Below are positions 35,400 to 43,839 of a stretch of DNA of 64,000 bases, in pieces. The position numbers and the translations under genes were made by a program. The stretch comes from Thermospira aquatica (lineage in GTDB: Bacteria; Spirochaetota; Brevinematia; Brevinematales; Thermospiraceae). Position 1 is the first letter of the stretch. Every line of letters begins with the position of its first letter. The DNA lies in contig NZ_CP073355.1 of assembly GCF_023525255.1 (NCBI RefSeq), positions 2,451,454-2,515,453 of the forward strand, read 5' to 3'. Below the pieces are notes generated by a model. It searched no databases, was not told the DNA's origin, and was given only the letters and a program-made list of their open reading frames with translations.

Positions 35400-35533
35400 G
35401 AATTTTCTCATTTTTTCAGAAAAACCCATACAACTTAATTTCTTTTCCCTCTTAATCCAGAAAATATTCACAATGATTTTTTATTTTTCCTCTTTTTTGT
35501 TATAAAAATACTTAAAAATACCCCCTCTTTCAT

Positions 35534-35562
35534 TTGACAGAAATTCCGAAGTATGTTATAAT
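35534..35562 (+). promoter_or_regulatory. consensus sigma-70 promoter of rpsB-tsf
   Basis: Perfect consensus: TTGACA (35534-35539), 17 bp, TATAAT (35557-35562), with an extended -10 TG at 35554-35555. Transcription should start near 35569, giving a leader of about 30 nt. The strongest-looking promoter in the window, as expected for a ribosomal protein. Confidence 0.9.
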
Positions 35563-35599
35563 TTTACACTAAAACTCCCAAGGAGAGTAAGGAGAGAGT

Positions 35600-36397
35600 A
35601 TGGCGAGTCTTATTTACCAGGAAAAAGAACTCATGAATGCTTTGCTGGAAGCCGGTGTACATTTTGGTCATCAAACCAAGCGCTGGAATCCAAAGATGAA
35701 GCAATTCATCTACACAAAAAGAAATGGCATCTACATCATAGACTTACGGCACACTATGGAGATGCTTCAAAAGGCATATCAGGCGGCAAAAGATCTGGCT
35801 GCTAATGATGGGGTTATTCTTTTTGTTGGTACCAAAAAACAGGCCCAGTCTTCTATTCTTCAGGAAGCAACCCGCTGTAATATGCCTTATGTCACCAAAC
35901 GATGGCTTGGTGGTACCCTGACAAACTTCAATACCATCAAGAAATCCATCGACAAGATGAAAAAACTCGAAGCAAAGCTTGAAGCAGAGCGTAATAAAAT
36001 CACCAAAAAAGAAGCTATTGACATTGAACGCACAATTGCCAAAATGAAAGGCTTCTATGAAGGTATCCGGGATATGAAGCGTCTTCCCGATGCTTTGTGG
36101 GTGGTTGATATAAAAAGGGAAATCAACGCTGTTCTTGAAGCCCGCTCGCTTGGAATTAAGGTTTTTGGTATTGCCGATACAAACTGTGATCCTGAGTTGC
36201 TTGATTATCCTGTACCCGCAAATGATGATGCTATTCGCTCAGTGAAGCTTATCACCTCTCTGATCGCTGATGCTGTTATCGAAGGTTCAACTATGGCTGC
36301 AAAGAAAGAAACTGTCGTTGAAGAGAGCGAAGAAACGGAAACAGCAAGCACGGAAGATGAATATCTCGATGTTGATGAAGATAGTCTTGTAAAATAA
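35600..36397 (+). CDS. rpsB: 30S ribosomal protein S2
   Basis: 265 aa. Starts MASLIYQEKELMNALLEAGV; family marks HFGHQTKRWNPKMKQFIYTKRN, FVGTKKQAQ, RWLGGTLTNF, PDALWVVDI and IADTNCDPELLDYPVPANDD. An acidic C-terminal tail (about residues 235-265, Glu-rich) is longer than in E. coli. AAGGAGAG RBS. Pairs with tsf in the conserved rpsB-tsf order; 9 bp separate the two. Confidence 0.97.
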   Translation: MASLIYQEKELMNALLEAGVHFGHQTKRWNPKMKQFIYTKRNGIYIIDLRHTMEMLQKAYQAAKDLAANDGVILFVGTKKQAQSSILQEATRCNMPYVTKRWLGGTLTNFNTIKKSIDKMKKLEAKLEAERNKITKKEAIDIERTIAKMKGFYEGIRDMKRLPDALWVVDIKREINAVLEARSLGIKVFGIADTNCDPELLDYPVPANDDAIRSVKLITSLIADAVIEGSTMAAKKETVVEESEETETASTEDEYLDVDEDSLVK

Positions 36398-36406
36398 GGA
36401 GCTCTT

Positions 36407-37225
36407 ATGGAAATTACAGCAAGCATGATTAAAGAGGTCAAAGAAAAAACAGGAGCCGGCATTGTTGATTGTAAACAGGTTTTAGCCGAAACAAATGGTG
36501 ATATTGCCAAAGCTATCGAGGTTTTGAAGAAAAAGGGTCTCGCGAAGGCAAGCAAAAAAGAAGGCCGTACAGCTGTCGAAGGAATTGTAGCCTATAAAGT
36601 AGAAGGAAAGAAGGGACTTTTGTTTCGTCTCAACTGTGAGACAGACTTTGTGGGAAAAACTCCTGAGTTTAAGGCTTTTGCTGAAAAGATCATGGATCTC
36701 GTGTTTTCCAAAGCGTACCCTGCAAGCGATACTCTGCCTGCAGACGTTGAAGAGCTCCGCAAAGAAGCTGTAGCCAACTTTGGAGAGAATGTGCTCGTGT
36801 CCTGGCAGTGGATTGAGGCAAAGGGAACTCTTTTCCCTTATGTTCACCTCAACAAGGTAGCCTCCATCACTGACTTTGGCAATCTTTCAGACAATGCTGA
36901 AGTTCAGGACGTGGCCAAAAAAATTGCTATGCAGATTACCTCTATGAATCCTCTGTCTGTCTCTGTAGATTCGCTTCCTGGAGATGTTCGTGCAGAAATG
37001 CAAAAGACCTTTGAAGAGGAAGCAAGAGCGACAGGAAAACCAGAAAAGGTGATCGAAAATATCGTAAAAGGCAAATTTGAAAAGTACTACACCGAAGTTG
37101 TCCTTTTGGAACAACCATTTATCTTTGACGAGGAAAAGAAGGTAAAGGATCTCCTTACCGAACTCAAAAAATCAACAGGCGTTGATTTAACGGTTTACCA
37201 ATTTATCCGCCTCTCTCTCCAGTAA
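36407..37225 (+). CDS. tsf: translation elongation factor Ts
   Basis: 272 aa nucleotide-exchange factor for EF-Tu. The N-terminal UBA-like module (MIKEVKEKTGAGIVDCKQVL) and the EF-Tu-contacting TDFVGKTPEFKAF (TDFVARN in E. coli) are clear; the core domains follow, ending ...LTVYQFIRLSLQ. AAGGAG RBS. An intrinsic terminator lies 6 bp after the stop. Confidence 0.97.
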   Translation: MEITASMIKEVKEKTGAGIVDCKQVLAETNGDIAKAIEVLKKKGLAKASKKEGRTAVEGIVAYKVEGKKGLLFRLNCETDFVGKTPEFKAFAEKIMDLVFSKAYPASDTLPADVEELRKEAVANFGENVLVSWQWIEAKGTLFPYVHLNKVASITDFGNLSDNAEVQDVAKKIAMQITSMNPLSVSVDSLPGDVRAEMQKTFEEEARATGKPEKVIENIVKGKFEKYYTEVVLLEQPFIFDEEKKVKDLLTELKKSTGVDLTVYQFIRLSLQ

Positions 37226-37231
37226 ACATAC

Positions 37232-37266
37232 AACGGCTGTCCACTCAAAAAGGACAGCCGTTTTTT
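37232..37266 (+). terminator. intrinsic terminator after tsf
   Basis: AACGGCTGTCC (37232-37242) pairs perfectly with GGACAGCCGTT (37252-37262) over a 9-nt loop, then TTTT. Strong on the plus strand. pyrH begins 38 bp later without an obvious -10/-35 of its own, so it may depend on read-through. Confidence 0.92.
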
Positions 37267-37303
37267 CAATATTTTGGACGAAATCTTTGTAGAAGGAGTT
37301 TGT

Positions 37304-38026
37304 ATGTCTTCGCCAAAATACAAAAGGGTCTTGTTAAAGATCAGTGGAGAGGTGCTTGGGGGAAAAAATGGTGGACTGGACTATGATGCCATCAACAGTG
37401 TGGCCACTCAAGTAGCAGATGCTGCAAAAACGGGGGTAGATCTCGCTCTGGTAGTCGGCGGCGGCAATATCATCCGTGGTACGGAAGCTCAAAACTTTGG
37501 GGTAGCGCGCACAACTGCTGATTACATGGGCATGCTTGCTACCGTCATCAATTCACTTGCCCTTCAGGCCGTACTCGAAGAAAGGTATAACCTTCAAACT
37601 CGTGTTCAATCTGCCATCAAAGTTTCCTCAGTGGCAGAAGATTTTATCCGAAGACGCGCTATCCGTCATCTGGAAAAGAAAAGAATCGTCATCTTTGCTG
37701 CAGGCACAGGCAATCCTTATTTCTCTACAGATACAGCGGCTGTTCTCCGCGCTATAGAAATCCAAGCGGATCTTATGATCAAGGCAACGAAAGTCGATGG
37801 CGTCTATGACAAGGATCCTAAAAAGTATGCTGATGCCAAACGATTTGAAAGTATTTCATTCAGGAACGTTCTTGAAAAAAGGCTCCAGGTCATGGATAGC
37901 ACAGCCATTGCCCTTTGTATGGACAACAACCTCCCTATCATGGTGCTCAATATCTTTGAACAAGGTCATATTGTTGATGCTATCATGGGAAAACCCGTCG
38001 GTACCCTGGTTCACTCCGGAGAATAA
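37304..38026 (+). CDS. pyrH: UMP kinase
   Basis: Phosphorylates UMP to UDP; hexameric amino-acid-kinase fold. 240 aa from the ATG at 37304 (AAGGAG 7 nt upstream); an upstream TTG in the same frame is not supported. Motifs: KRVLLKISGEVLGG, VVGGGNIIRG, ADYMGMLATVINSLALQ, AAGTGNPYFSTDTAA, KATKVDGVYDKDPKK, MDSTAIALCMDNNLP. The usual next gene, frr, is missing; rsmD follows by 3 bp. Confidence 0.96.
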   Translation: MSSPKYKRVLLKISGEVLGGKNGGLDYDAINSVATQVADAAKTGVDLALVVGGGNIIRGTEAQNFGVARTTADYMGMLATVINSLALQAVLEERYNLQTRVQSAIKVSSVAEDFIRRRAIRHLEKKRIVIFAAGTGNPYFSTDTAAVLRAIEIQADLMIKATKVDGVYDKDPKKYADAKRFESISFRNVLEKRLQVMDSTAIALCMDNNLPIMVLNIFEQGHIVDAIMGKPVGTLVHSGE

Positions 38027-38029
38027 CCT

Positions 38030-38569
38030 ATGCATATTACCACAGGCAGCCTCAAAGGAAAAGTCCTTCTCACACCTACCCGTGGTATCCGTCCCACCGC
38101 TGAGCGAGTAAGACAGGCGCTTATGAACTCCCTTGGCCCAAAACTTCAAGGGGCACGCTTTCTTGATCTTTTTTGTGGTACAGGCTCAGTGGGAATCGAA
38201 GCCATCAGCCAGGGAGCAGGCTTTGTTTGCTTTGTGGAAAAAGCAGAAAAAAACTACATTTTACTTAAACAAAACCTTTCCAATCTAGGGGTAGAAAAAA
38301 ACCTCTATAAAACGATCAAAACAAACATTTTTACGATGAAACCAGAACAACTCGAGGGTACTTTTGATATTATTTTTGCCGATCCCTTCTATGAAGATAT
38401 CAAAGATGGTTTTGAAACCATTTATCATCTTGTATGGCAGGTACTCAATCCTGGTGGTATTTTCGTCTGTGAACACGGCACCAAAGATAACCTCTCTCAA
38501 TTTCCAGGCTACCAGGAAACCAAAAGCTATGGCGATAGTCAACTCTCCTTTTTTGTGAGGCAGGTGTGA
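38030..38569 (+). CDS. rsmD: 16S rRNA (guanine966-N2)-methyltransferase
   Basis: 179 aa Rossmann methyltransferase. ITTGSLKGKVLLTP and RPTAERVRQALMNSL are the family N-terminus, FLDLFCGTGSVGIEAISQGA binds S-adenosylmethionine, and motif IV reads FADPFYED where most relatives have DPPY. Overlaps tsaB by 4 bp (GTGA). Usually followed by coaD, absent here. Confidence 0.92.
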   Translation: MHITTGSLKGKVLLTPTRGIRPTAERVRQALMNSLGPKLQGARFLDLFCGTGSVGIEAISQGAGFVCFVEKAEKNYILLKQNLSNLGVEKNLYKTIKTNIFTMKPEQLEGTFDIIFADPFYEDIKDGFETIYHLVWQVLNPGGIFVCEHGTKDNLSQFPGYQETKSYGDSQLSFFVRQV

Positions 38570-39240
38570 AAGTTCTCTCTTTTGACACTTCTCACCCAAG
38601 ACGAACAGTTATTAACCTCACCTATGAGCATCAGAGTCTCAATATCACCCTTGATATCACCTCAAGTCAACAGAATAAATTGCTTTTTGGTATTGATCAT
38701 CTTCTCTCTACCCTGGGTATTTCCCTTTCCTCAGTGGAAGATCTTGTCATAGGCATAGGACCAGGATCTTTTACAGGACTCAGGATTGGACTGGCACTTG
38801 CCAAGGGATTTGCATGGGCTCAGTCTCTTCGTCTTCATGCTGTTTCTTCGCTGGAAACCCTTGCCCTTTCTTTTCCGTGGGAATGTGTTCCCCAGGCAAC
38901 TGTCGTCGCCATGACAGACGCCAGGATGAAAAAGATCTACACATGCGTGTATCAAAAAAAACAAAAAATCATCTCAGAAAGCGATCTCTTCCCTGAAGAA
39001 CTTGCAAAAATACTTACCCAACTCCCCGGCCCCTACTGGTTCGTAGGCGACAACCTCTACCAGAAGGAACTCACAGAGAAGCTTGGTGAAAATCAATGTC
39101 ATTTTCTTCCTCTGTGGATCACACCTGAGGTTTTACGCGATCATGGGATGAACCACCCCCCCCTTTCCAAAGAAGAGATCACGACATTAGAACCAAGATA
39201 CCTGCGAAAAAGCGAAGCAGAAAATCAAAAACAAAAATAA
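38566..39240 (+). CDS. tsaB: tRNA threonylcarbamoyladenosine biosynthesis protein TsaB
   Basis: 224 aa ASKHA-fold subunit that with TsaD and TsaE makes t6A37 of ANN-decoding tRNAs. Starts VKVLSFDTSHPRR (GTG); GIGPGSFTGLRIGLALAKG is diagnostic, as is the FVGD segment near the C-terminus and the final RYLRKSEAE. Shares 4 bp with rsmD. Ends 8 bp from the convergent DUF362 gene, with no terminator between. Confidence 0.92.
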   Translation: MKVLSFDTSHPRRTVINLTYEHQSLNITLDITSSQQNKLLFGIDHLLSTLGISLSSVEDLVIGIGPGSFTGLRIGLALAKGFAWAQSLRLHAVSSLETLALSFPWECVPQATVVAMTDARMKKIYTCVYQKKQKIISESDLFPEELAKILTQLPGPYWFVGDNLYQKELTEKLGENQCHFLPLWITPEVLRDHGMNHPPLSKEEITTLEPRYLRKSEAENQKQK

Positions 39241-39248
39241 CCCACAAA

Positions 39249-40373
39249 CTACCAGAGCTTTCGTCGAAGCTCTATAGCCTCGACAGGACAAATCTCATGA
39301 CAACAAAAACAACGAATACACCTTGTATAATCAATCGCAACCTGTTTCTGTCCCCCTTTCATACGCCAACTAAGCGCCTGGGCCGAACAGATCTGAATAC
39401 ACCGACCACAACGGATACATTTCTGATGCAAAAAAAATGGCCGGGGAACAAGAAGATTTCTTGCGAGTGCAAACAACCATGGGAAACGTTCTTTGATAAA
39501 GCCTGTGTCAGAAACCTCTTTGACCAGGACAAAATCCCCTATTCTTGCTTCTTCCCGGTCTATTCCCACTATCTCAATGCTTTCTTTATATCCTTCTGGC
39601 ATCAATGCAAGGGCTTTTTGCAGAATGGGAATCTGTTCCACCTTATACCCGATAAGTTGTGAAGCCACAATATCCAGAGCAAGAGTATCATCCGAAGCAA
39701 GAAGCAATCCCACTTTGCGAGGACTTCCTCCCTGGGGGCCCTCGCCTTCCATCGCTACAACCGCATCCATCAAGCTCATGACAGGATTGACAAGAAGATA
39801 CAAATCCACAATCATTTGAGCAAAACGCTCGCGCTCCGGAAACTGAAGATGAAAACGAGACTTCTGCAGTCCCTGAACAAGCCCAAACAGGTTTTTAATA
39901 GCCCCTGTGTAAAACATCTGTGTATGCGTTTTGAGTTTGGGAAGAGAAATCACCATGTCATTTTCTACAAGGGCTTTCACTACCTCAAACCGCTTTACAA
40001 GTACTCCACGGGGATTTTCCTGCCAGACTGTCTCCTTAAAAGATGCTGGATCCACCCCATACTTTTGCAAAACCTCATCAAGCCCAATCTTTCGCATCAC
40101 TGCCATCATATCCTCAATTGCAGGGGAATCCCCCACCTCAAGAGAAAATCCAGCCTCTTTCAAAATCGCGATCACTGCTTCCACAACCACAGGATGGGTT
40201 GTCACCGCTCGTTCAGGCACTTGCGAAGAGAGAAGATTTGGTTTGAGAAGGATTTTTTGTCCTCGTTGACGGAGTTTTTCCAAAAAACCTCCAAGAGTAA
40301 AAAGATTTCTCACTGCTGCCAAAACCTCATCGTGATGGTATGATTCACAACGAACAGCGTAAACCTTCGGCAT
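39249..40373 (-). CDS. DUF362 domain protein with two 4Fe-4S clusters
   Basis: 374 aa. Residues about 1-290 form the DUF362 domain (KILLKPNLLSS, THPVVVEAVI, GDSPAIEDM, ISLPKLKTHTQMFYTGAIKNLFG, LMDAVVAMEGEGPQGG). The C-terminal 60 residues carry two ferredoxin-type motifs, CIRCGRCIQICSAQAL and CIRCFCCHEICPVEAI. Probably an electron-transfer or cofactor-dependent enzyme; the precise reaction is unknown for the family. GAGGAG RBS. Follows ispH, itself a 4Fe-4S enzyme, by 17 bp and may deliver electrons to it (inference). Confidence 0.85.
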   Translation of the reverse strand: MPKVYAVRCESYHHDEVLAAVRNLFTLGGFLEKLRQRGQKILLKPNLLSSQVPERAVTTHPVVVEAVIAILKEAGFSLEVGDSPAIEDMMAVMRKIGLDEVLQKYGVDPASFKETVWQENPRGVLVKRFEVVKALVENDMVISLPKLKTHTQMFYTGAIKNLFGLVQGLQKSRFHLQFPERERFAQMIVDLYLLVNPVMSLMDAVVAMEGEGPQGGSPRKVGLLLASDDTLALDIVASQLIGYKVEQIPILQKALALMPEGYKESIEIVGIDREEARIGDFVLVKEVSDTGFIKERFPWLFALARNLLVPRPFFLHQKCIRCGRCIQICSAQALSWRMKGGQKQVAIDYTRCIRCFCCHEICPVEAIELRRKLW

Positions 40374-40390
40374 ACATACTACTCCTCATA

Positions 40391-41227
40391 TTAGAGATTT
40401 TGCAGATAGTGAAGTGCCTCCTGGATCACCTCATCAGGGGTTGAAGCTCCTGCCGTAACCCCTACCACTTCATACTTCTTTAACTCTTCGACAGGAATCT
40501 CAAAAATCCTTTCAACAAGAAAAGATGGTTTGATGGCCTGACATATTTCATACAATCTTCGAGTATTTGAGCTCTTTTTGCCTCCTAAAACAACAACAGC
40601 ATCCACCTGTTGAGCAAGCTCTCGAGCAGCTCTTTGCCGCTTTCTTGTCGAAGGACAAATCGTATTGTAGACAAAAACTTCCTGCCCTTCGCGGATAAAA
40701 TAGCCTGCTATCTTTATAAAAACATCTTCTTCGAGAGTAGTTTGAGAGAGAAGTACCGCTCGTGGAGGAACACGAAATTGAACTGGATCAAAAGTACGAT
40801 AGTCAATAACCTTCACCATTCCATTAAGATCAGCAGTAGCCGCAATCACCTCTGGATGTTCAGGTTCTCCTACAAGGTAAATAGAAAAATCAGGATGAAT
40901 TTCTCGTTCTTTTTGAATGATTTTACTGATATGACGAACAAAAGCACAGGTTCCGTCAATAATTTCCCTGCCAAAATGTTCAGCCTCACTAATCATCGAC
41001 TGAGGAAGTCCATGAGCACGAACAACTCCAACCCCTTCCTCTACCTCTGTGGGTTTTTCTACAAAACGAACTCCCTTTTCCCTGTAGCGTTCTATAACCA
41101 CATGGTTATGGATAATCTCTCCGATGGAAAAAACCTCCTTGTTTTGGGCTAGCTGCTCATCTAGAATCTTGAGTACCCGTCGTACCCCAAAACAAAACCC
41201 ATACTCTTTGGCAAGAATAACCTTCAT
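40391..41227 (-). CDS. ispH: 4-hydroxy-3-methylbut-2-enyl diphosphate reductase
   Basis: Last step of the MEP isoprenoid pathway; 278 aa 4Fe-4S enzyme. The three cluster cysteines are visible in EYGFCFGVRR (Cys12), DGTCAFVRHI and NTICPSTRKRQ; also RAHGLPQ, GEPEHPEV, and TAGASTPDEVIQE at the end. Overlaps cmk by 4 bp. With ispE at 50072 it shows that this organism uses the MEP pathway. Confidence 0.96.
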   Translation of the reverse strand: MKVILAKEYGFCFGVRRVLKILDEQLAQNKEVFSIGEIIHNHVVIERYREKGVRFVEKPTEVEEGVGVVRAHGLPQSMISEAEHFGREIIDGTCAFVRHISKIIQKEREIHPDFSIYLVGEPEHPEVIAATADLNGMVKVIDYRTFDPVQFRVPPRAVLLSQTTLEEDVFIKIAGYFIREGQEVFVYNTICPSTRKRQRAARELAQQVDAVVVLGGKKSSNTRRLYEICQAIKPSFLVERIFEIPVEELKKYEVVGVTAGASTPDEVIQEALHYLQNL

Positions 41228-41883
41228 CCTCTCTGCTCCATTTTCTTCTTTACCTCATGATAGAGTTTCTCCTCCACCTCATCAGGGGTAAGGGATGAGG
41301 TATCTACCACCACAGCATCTTCTGGTTTTATCAAAGGCGCTATCTCCCGATTTTTGTCGAGATAATCCCGACGTTCTATCTCCTGGACAAGCTCTGTAAA
41401 TTCATAAGAGAATCCTTTTTCTGCTAACTCTTTTTGACGACGACGGGCACGCTCCTCAACAGAGGCATCGAGATAAAACTTACAAAAAGCATCAGGAAAT
41501 ACCACCGTGCCTGTATCCCTTCCTTCAAGCACGTAATTTCCTTTCCTGGCAATCTCCCGCTGGAGTTCTACCATACGCTGTCTCACCTCAGGGAGAGCAG
41601 AAACAGCCGACACAAACCGCTCCACCTCAGGAAGACGAATTTCTTCAGAAACATCTTCTCCATTGAGGAAAAGCCTTTCTCCAGAAAATTCAAGATGAAT
41701 ATCAGGAAGAAGGGAATTTACCATGTCTTGATTGCTGATATCTACACGACGGCGAAGAAAATAGAGGGTGACAGCCCGATACATTGCTCCCGTATTGAGA
41801 AAACCAAAACCCAGGCGCTTGGCTAAACGTTTCGCCATGGTTGATTTTCCACTACCGGCAGGACCATCAATAGTGATAATCAT
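41224..41883 (-). CDS. cmk: cytidylate kinase
   Basis: 219 aa P-loop kinase for CMP and dCMP. IITIDGPAGSGKSTMAKRLA is the P-loop; NTGAMYRAVTLY, EGRDTGTVVFPDA, KFYLDASVEERARRR and the DTSSLTPDEV C-terminus are typical. Overlaps tyrA (4 bp) and ispH (4 bp). In many bacteria rpsA follows cmk, sometimes after an ispH insertion; no S1 gene is here. Confidence 0.95.
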   Translation of the reverse strand: MIITIDGPAGSGKSTMAKRLAKRLGFGFLNTGAMYRAVTLYFLRRRVDISNQDMVNSLLPDIHLEFSGERLFLNGEDVSEEIRLPEVERFVSAVSALPEVRQRMVELQREIARKGNYVLEGRDTGTVVFPDAFCKFYLDASVEERARRRQKELAEKGFSYEFTELVQEIERRDYLDKNREIAPLIKPEDAVVVDTSSLTPDEVEEKLYHEVKKKMEQRG

Positions 41884-42731
41884 AACGTTTCCCGAAATTC
41901 CTTCGCCTTTTTTAGATATTCTTCAAGTTCAGCTTTTTTACCATTTCGAATCAAATGAAGAAGCGTATCAATCTCCCGAGAAAAATCCATGAGAGAACGC
42001 TCAATATTATCGGCATTCTTAAAAACAATATCCACCCACATAGAAGGGTTTCCCTGAGCAATTCTCGTTGTATCAAGGAGTCCCTTTCCATAGAGACCAA
42101 AAAACCGAACCTCAGACCATCCATCCTTTTCAAGAAAACTGGAGATGGCTGCAGCCACAAGATGAGGAACATGGCTTGTCGCTGCAACGATCTCATCATG
42201 AAAATCCGCAGATACAATAACAATCTGAGCTCCAAAAGCTTTCCAGAAATCTCTTACTACTTCGAGCACCTCATCGTTATGGTCTCCCACAATAGCGACG
42301 ATTTTTTTCTCAAAGAGATCTGCCCTCGCAAACTCAAGGCCGGCCTTTTCACTCCCCGACATGGGATGCGTGCCAACAAAGGCGAGTCTCCGGCTATTTA
42401 CTTTCTCCACAGCATCAACAACATGTCGTTTAATGCTTGCCACGTCCATCACAATCACATCTTCTTTCAAAGATGGCATAAAACGCTCAAAAATCACGGC
42501 TACTTCCTCTGGAGGTGTGGCAATGATAAAAATATCCAGCGTTTCTATGAGATCCAGATCCATATCCGTGGCATAGCCATCTATCATCCCCAGGGCCTTG
42601 GCATTTTGAAGTTTATCCTTATTCCTTCCAAAACCATAGACCTGATAGCCGGGAAGATACGTTTTAACCGCAAGTCCAATAGAACCACCTATGAGCCCCA
42701 AACCATAGATACCTATTTTTTTAAACTCCAT
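41880..42731 (-). CDS. tyrA: prephenate dehydrogenase
   Basis: 283 aa NAD(P)-dependent enzyme of tyrosine synthesis. GIYGLGLIGGSIGLAV is the nucleotide-binding loop; VDAVEKVNSRRLAFVGTHPM with GSEKAGLEFA holds the substrate His/Ser, and SHVPHLVAAA is the second His motif. No chorismate mutase or ACT domain attached. Starts 12 bp after aroF; GAGGATG upstream of the ATG. Confidence 0.92.
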   Translation of the reverse strand: MEFKKIGIYGLGLIGGSIGLAVKTYLPGYQVYGFGRNKDKLQNAKALGMIDGYATDMDLDLIETLDIFIIATPPEEVAVIFERFMPSLKEDVIVMDVASIKRHVVDAVEKVNSRRLAFVGTHPMSGSEKAGLEFARADLFEKKIVAIVGDHNDEVLEVVRDFWKAFGAQIVIVSADFHDEIVAATSHVPHLVAAAISSFLEKDGWSEVRFFGLYGKGLLDTTRIAQGNPSMWVDIVFKNADNIERSLMDFSREIDTLLHLIRNGKKAELEEYLKKAKEFRETL

Positions 42732-42743
42732 GGCATCCTCGAT

Positions 42744-43763
42744 TTAGAGATTTTTTCCTGTGCCAATCACCGGTGCAATATTTTTGATTTCTGCCATAAG
42801 TGTCGCAAATTTATGAGGTTTTAAGGATTGTGCCCCATCAGAGACTGCCTTCTCAGGATCATGGTGTACCTCAATCTCTAGCCCATCGGCTCCTGCTACA
42901 ATCGCCGCAAGAGACATGGGGATCACATACTTCCATACACCAGCAGCATGGCTAGGGTCCACAACGATAGGAAGATGAGTTTTTTCCTTTATGACGGGTA
43001 CTGCGAGAATATCCAGGGTATTTCTCGTTGCTGTCTCAAACGTACGGATACCCCGCTCACAGAGGATTACTGATTTGTTTCCCTCTGACATGATATACTC
43101 GGCTGACATCAGCCATTCCTCGATAGTTTGGCTCATGCCTCGCTTAAGGAGAACCGGCGTTCGAGTCTTGCCTACCTCGCGAAGCAAGGCGAAGTTTTGG
43201 GCATTTCTTGTACCGATCTGAAGAATATCTACATACTTAACACATTTTTTCACATCTTGAGTATCCATAACCTCCGAAATGACGGGCATGTTAAAACGAT
43301 CCCCCACTTGACGAAGAATCTTAAGACCCGCTTCTCCAAGACCCTGAAAAGCGTAAGGGGATGTTCTCGGCTTATAAGCCCCTCCTCGAAGGATATTTGC
43401 CCCTGCTTTCTTCACTTCTTCGGCAATAATCATCATCTGTTCTTCACTTTCTACACTACAAGGACCAGCCATAATGGCGAGATTGCCTCCACCTATCTTC
43501 ACTCCCCCAACCTCAATAATGGTATCATATGGCTGGAAATCCCGACTTGCCAGTTTATAGGGCTTCGAAACCTGCAAAACCTCTTCCACACAGGCAAGAG
43601 AAGCTATAGGTGTATTGGCCAATTTTGTTTTGTCGCCGATAACACCAATAATCGTTTGATTTTCCCCTTTAGAAACATTCGTCCGGAGCCCATGACCCTC
43701 AATCATCTGTACAATGTGATCAATTTCTTCCTGCGTTGCTGTTGGCTTGAGCACTATAATCAT
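42744..43763 (-). CDS. aroF: 3-deoxy-7-phosphoheptulonate synthase (DAHP synthase)
   Basis: First enzyme of the shikimate pathway, class I-beta. 339 aa from ATG 43763 (GGAGGAAC upstream), starting MIIVLKPTATQEEIDHIV, an N-terminal ferredoxin-like regulatory domain of about 70 aa found in Thermotoga-type enzymes. The barrel has AGPCSVESEEQMM, LRGGAYKPRTSPYAFQGLG, GTRNAQNFALL, VLLKRGMSQTIEEWL, ILCERGIRTFE, VDPSHAAG and EVHHDPEKAVSDGAQSL. Followed by tyrA, so feedback by tyrosine or phenylalanine is plausible. Confidence 0.95.
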   Translation of the reverse strand: MIIVLKPTATQEEIDHIVQMIEGHGLRTNVSKGENQTIIGVIGDKTKLANTPIASLACVEEVLQVSKPYKLASRDFQPYDTIIEVGGVKIGGGNLAIMAGPCSVESEEQMMIIAEEVKKAGANILRGGAYKPRTSPYAFQGLGEAGLKILRQVGDRFNMPVISEVMDTQDVKKCVKYVDILQIGTRNAQNFALLREVGKTRTPVLLKRGMSQTIEEWLMSAEYIMSEGNKSVILCERGIRTFETATRNTLDILAVPVIKEKTHLPIVVDPSHAAGVWKYVIPMSLAAIVAGADGLEIEVHHDPEKAVSDGAQSLKPHKFATLMAEIKNIAPVIGTGKNL

Positions 43764-43797
43764 CGCTGTTCCTCCACACGTCAATTTTTTCGTTGAT

Positions 43798-43826
43798 ATT
43801 ATACGGATAGCCTTTAAAAAACACAA
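43798..43826 (-). promoter_or_regulatory. sigma-70 promoter of aroF-tyrA-cmk-ispH
   Basis: TTGTGT (43821-43826) and TATAAT (43798-43803), 17 bp apart, minus strand. It lies between the PHP gene stop (43840) and aroF. Confidence 0.6.
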
Positions 43827-43839
43827 ATAAAAGCATATT

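Noticed and set aside
37274..37303. Earlier TTG start for pyrH
   Set aside because: No RBS, and the normal UMP kinase N-terminus begins at 37304 with AAGGAG in front.
41955..42824. 289-codon plus-strand frame antisense to tyrA
   Set aside because: No start signals, Cys/His/Arg-rich shadow of tyrA.
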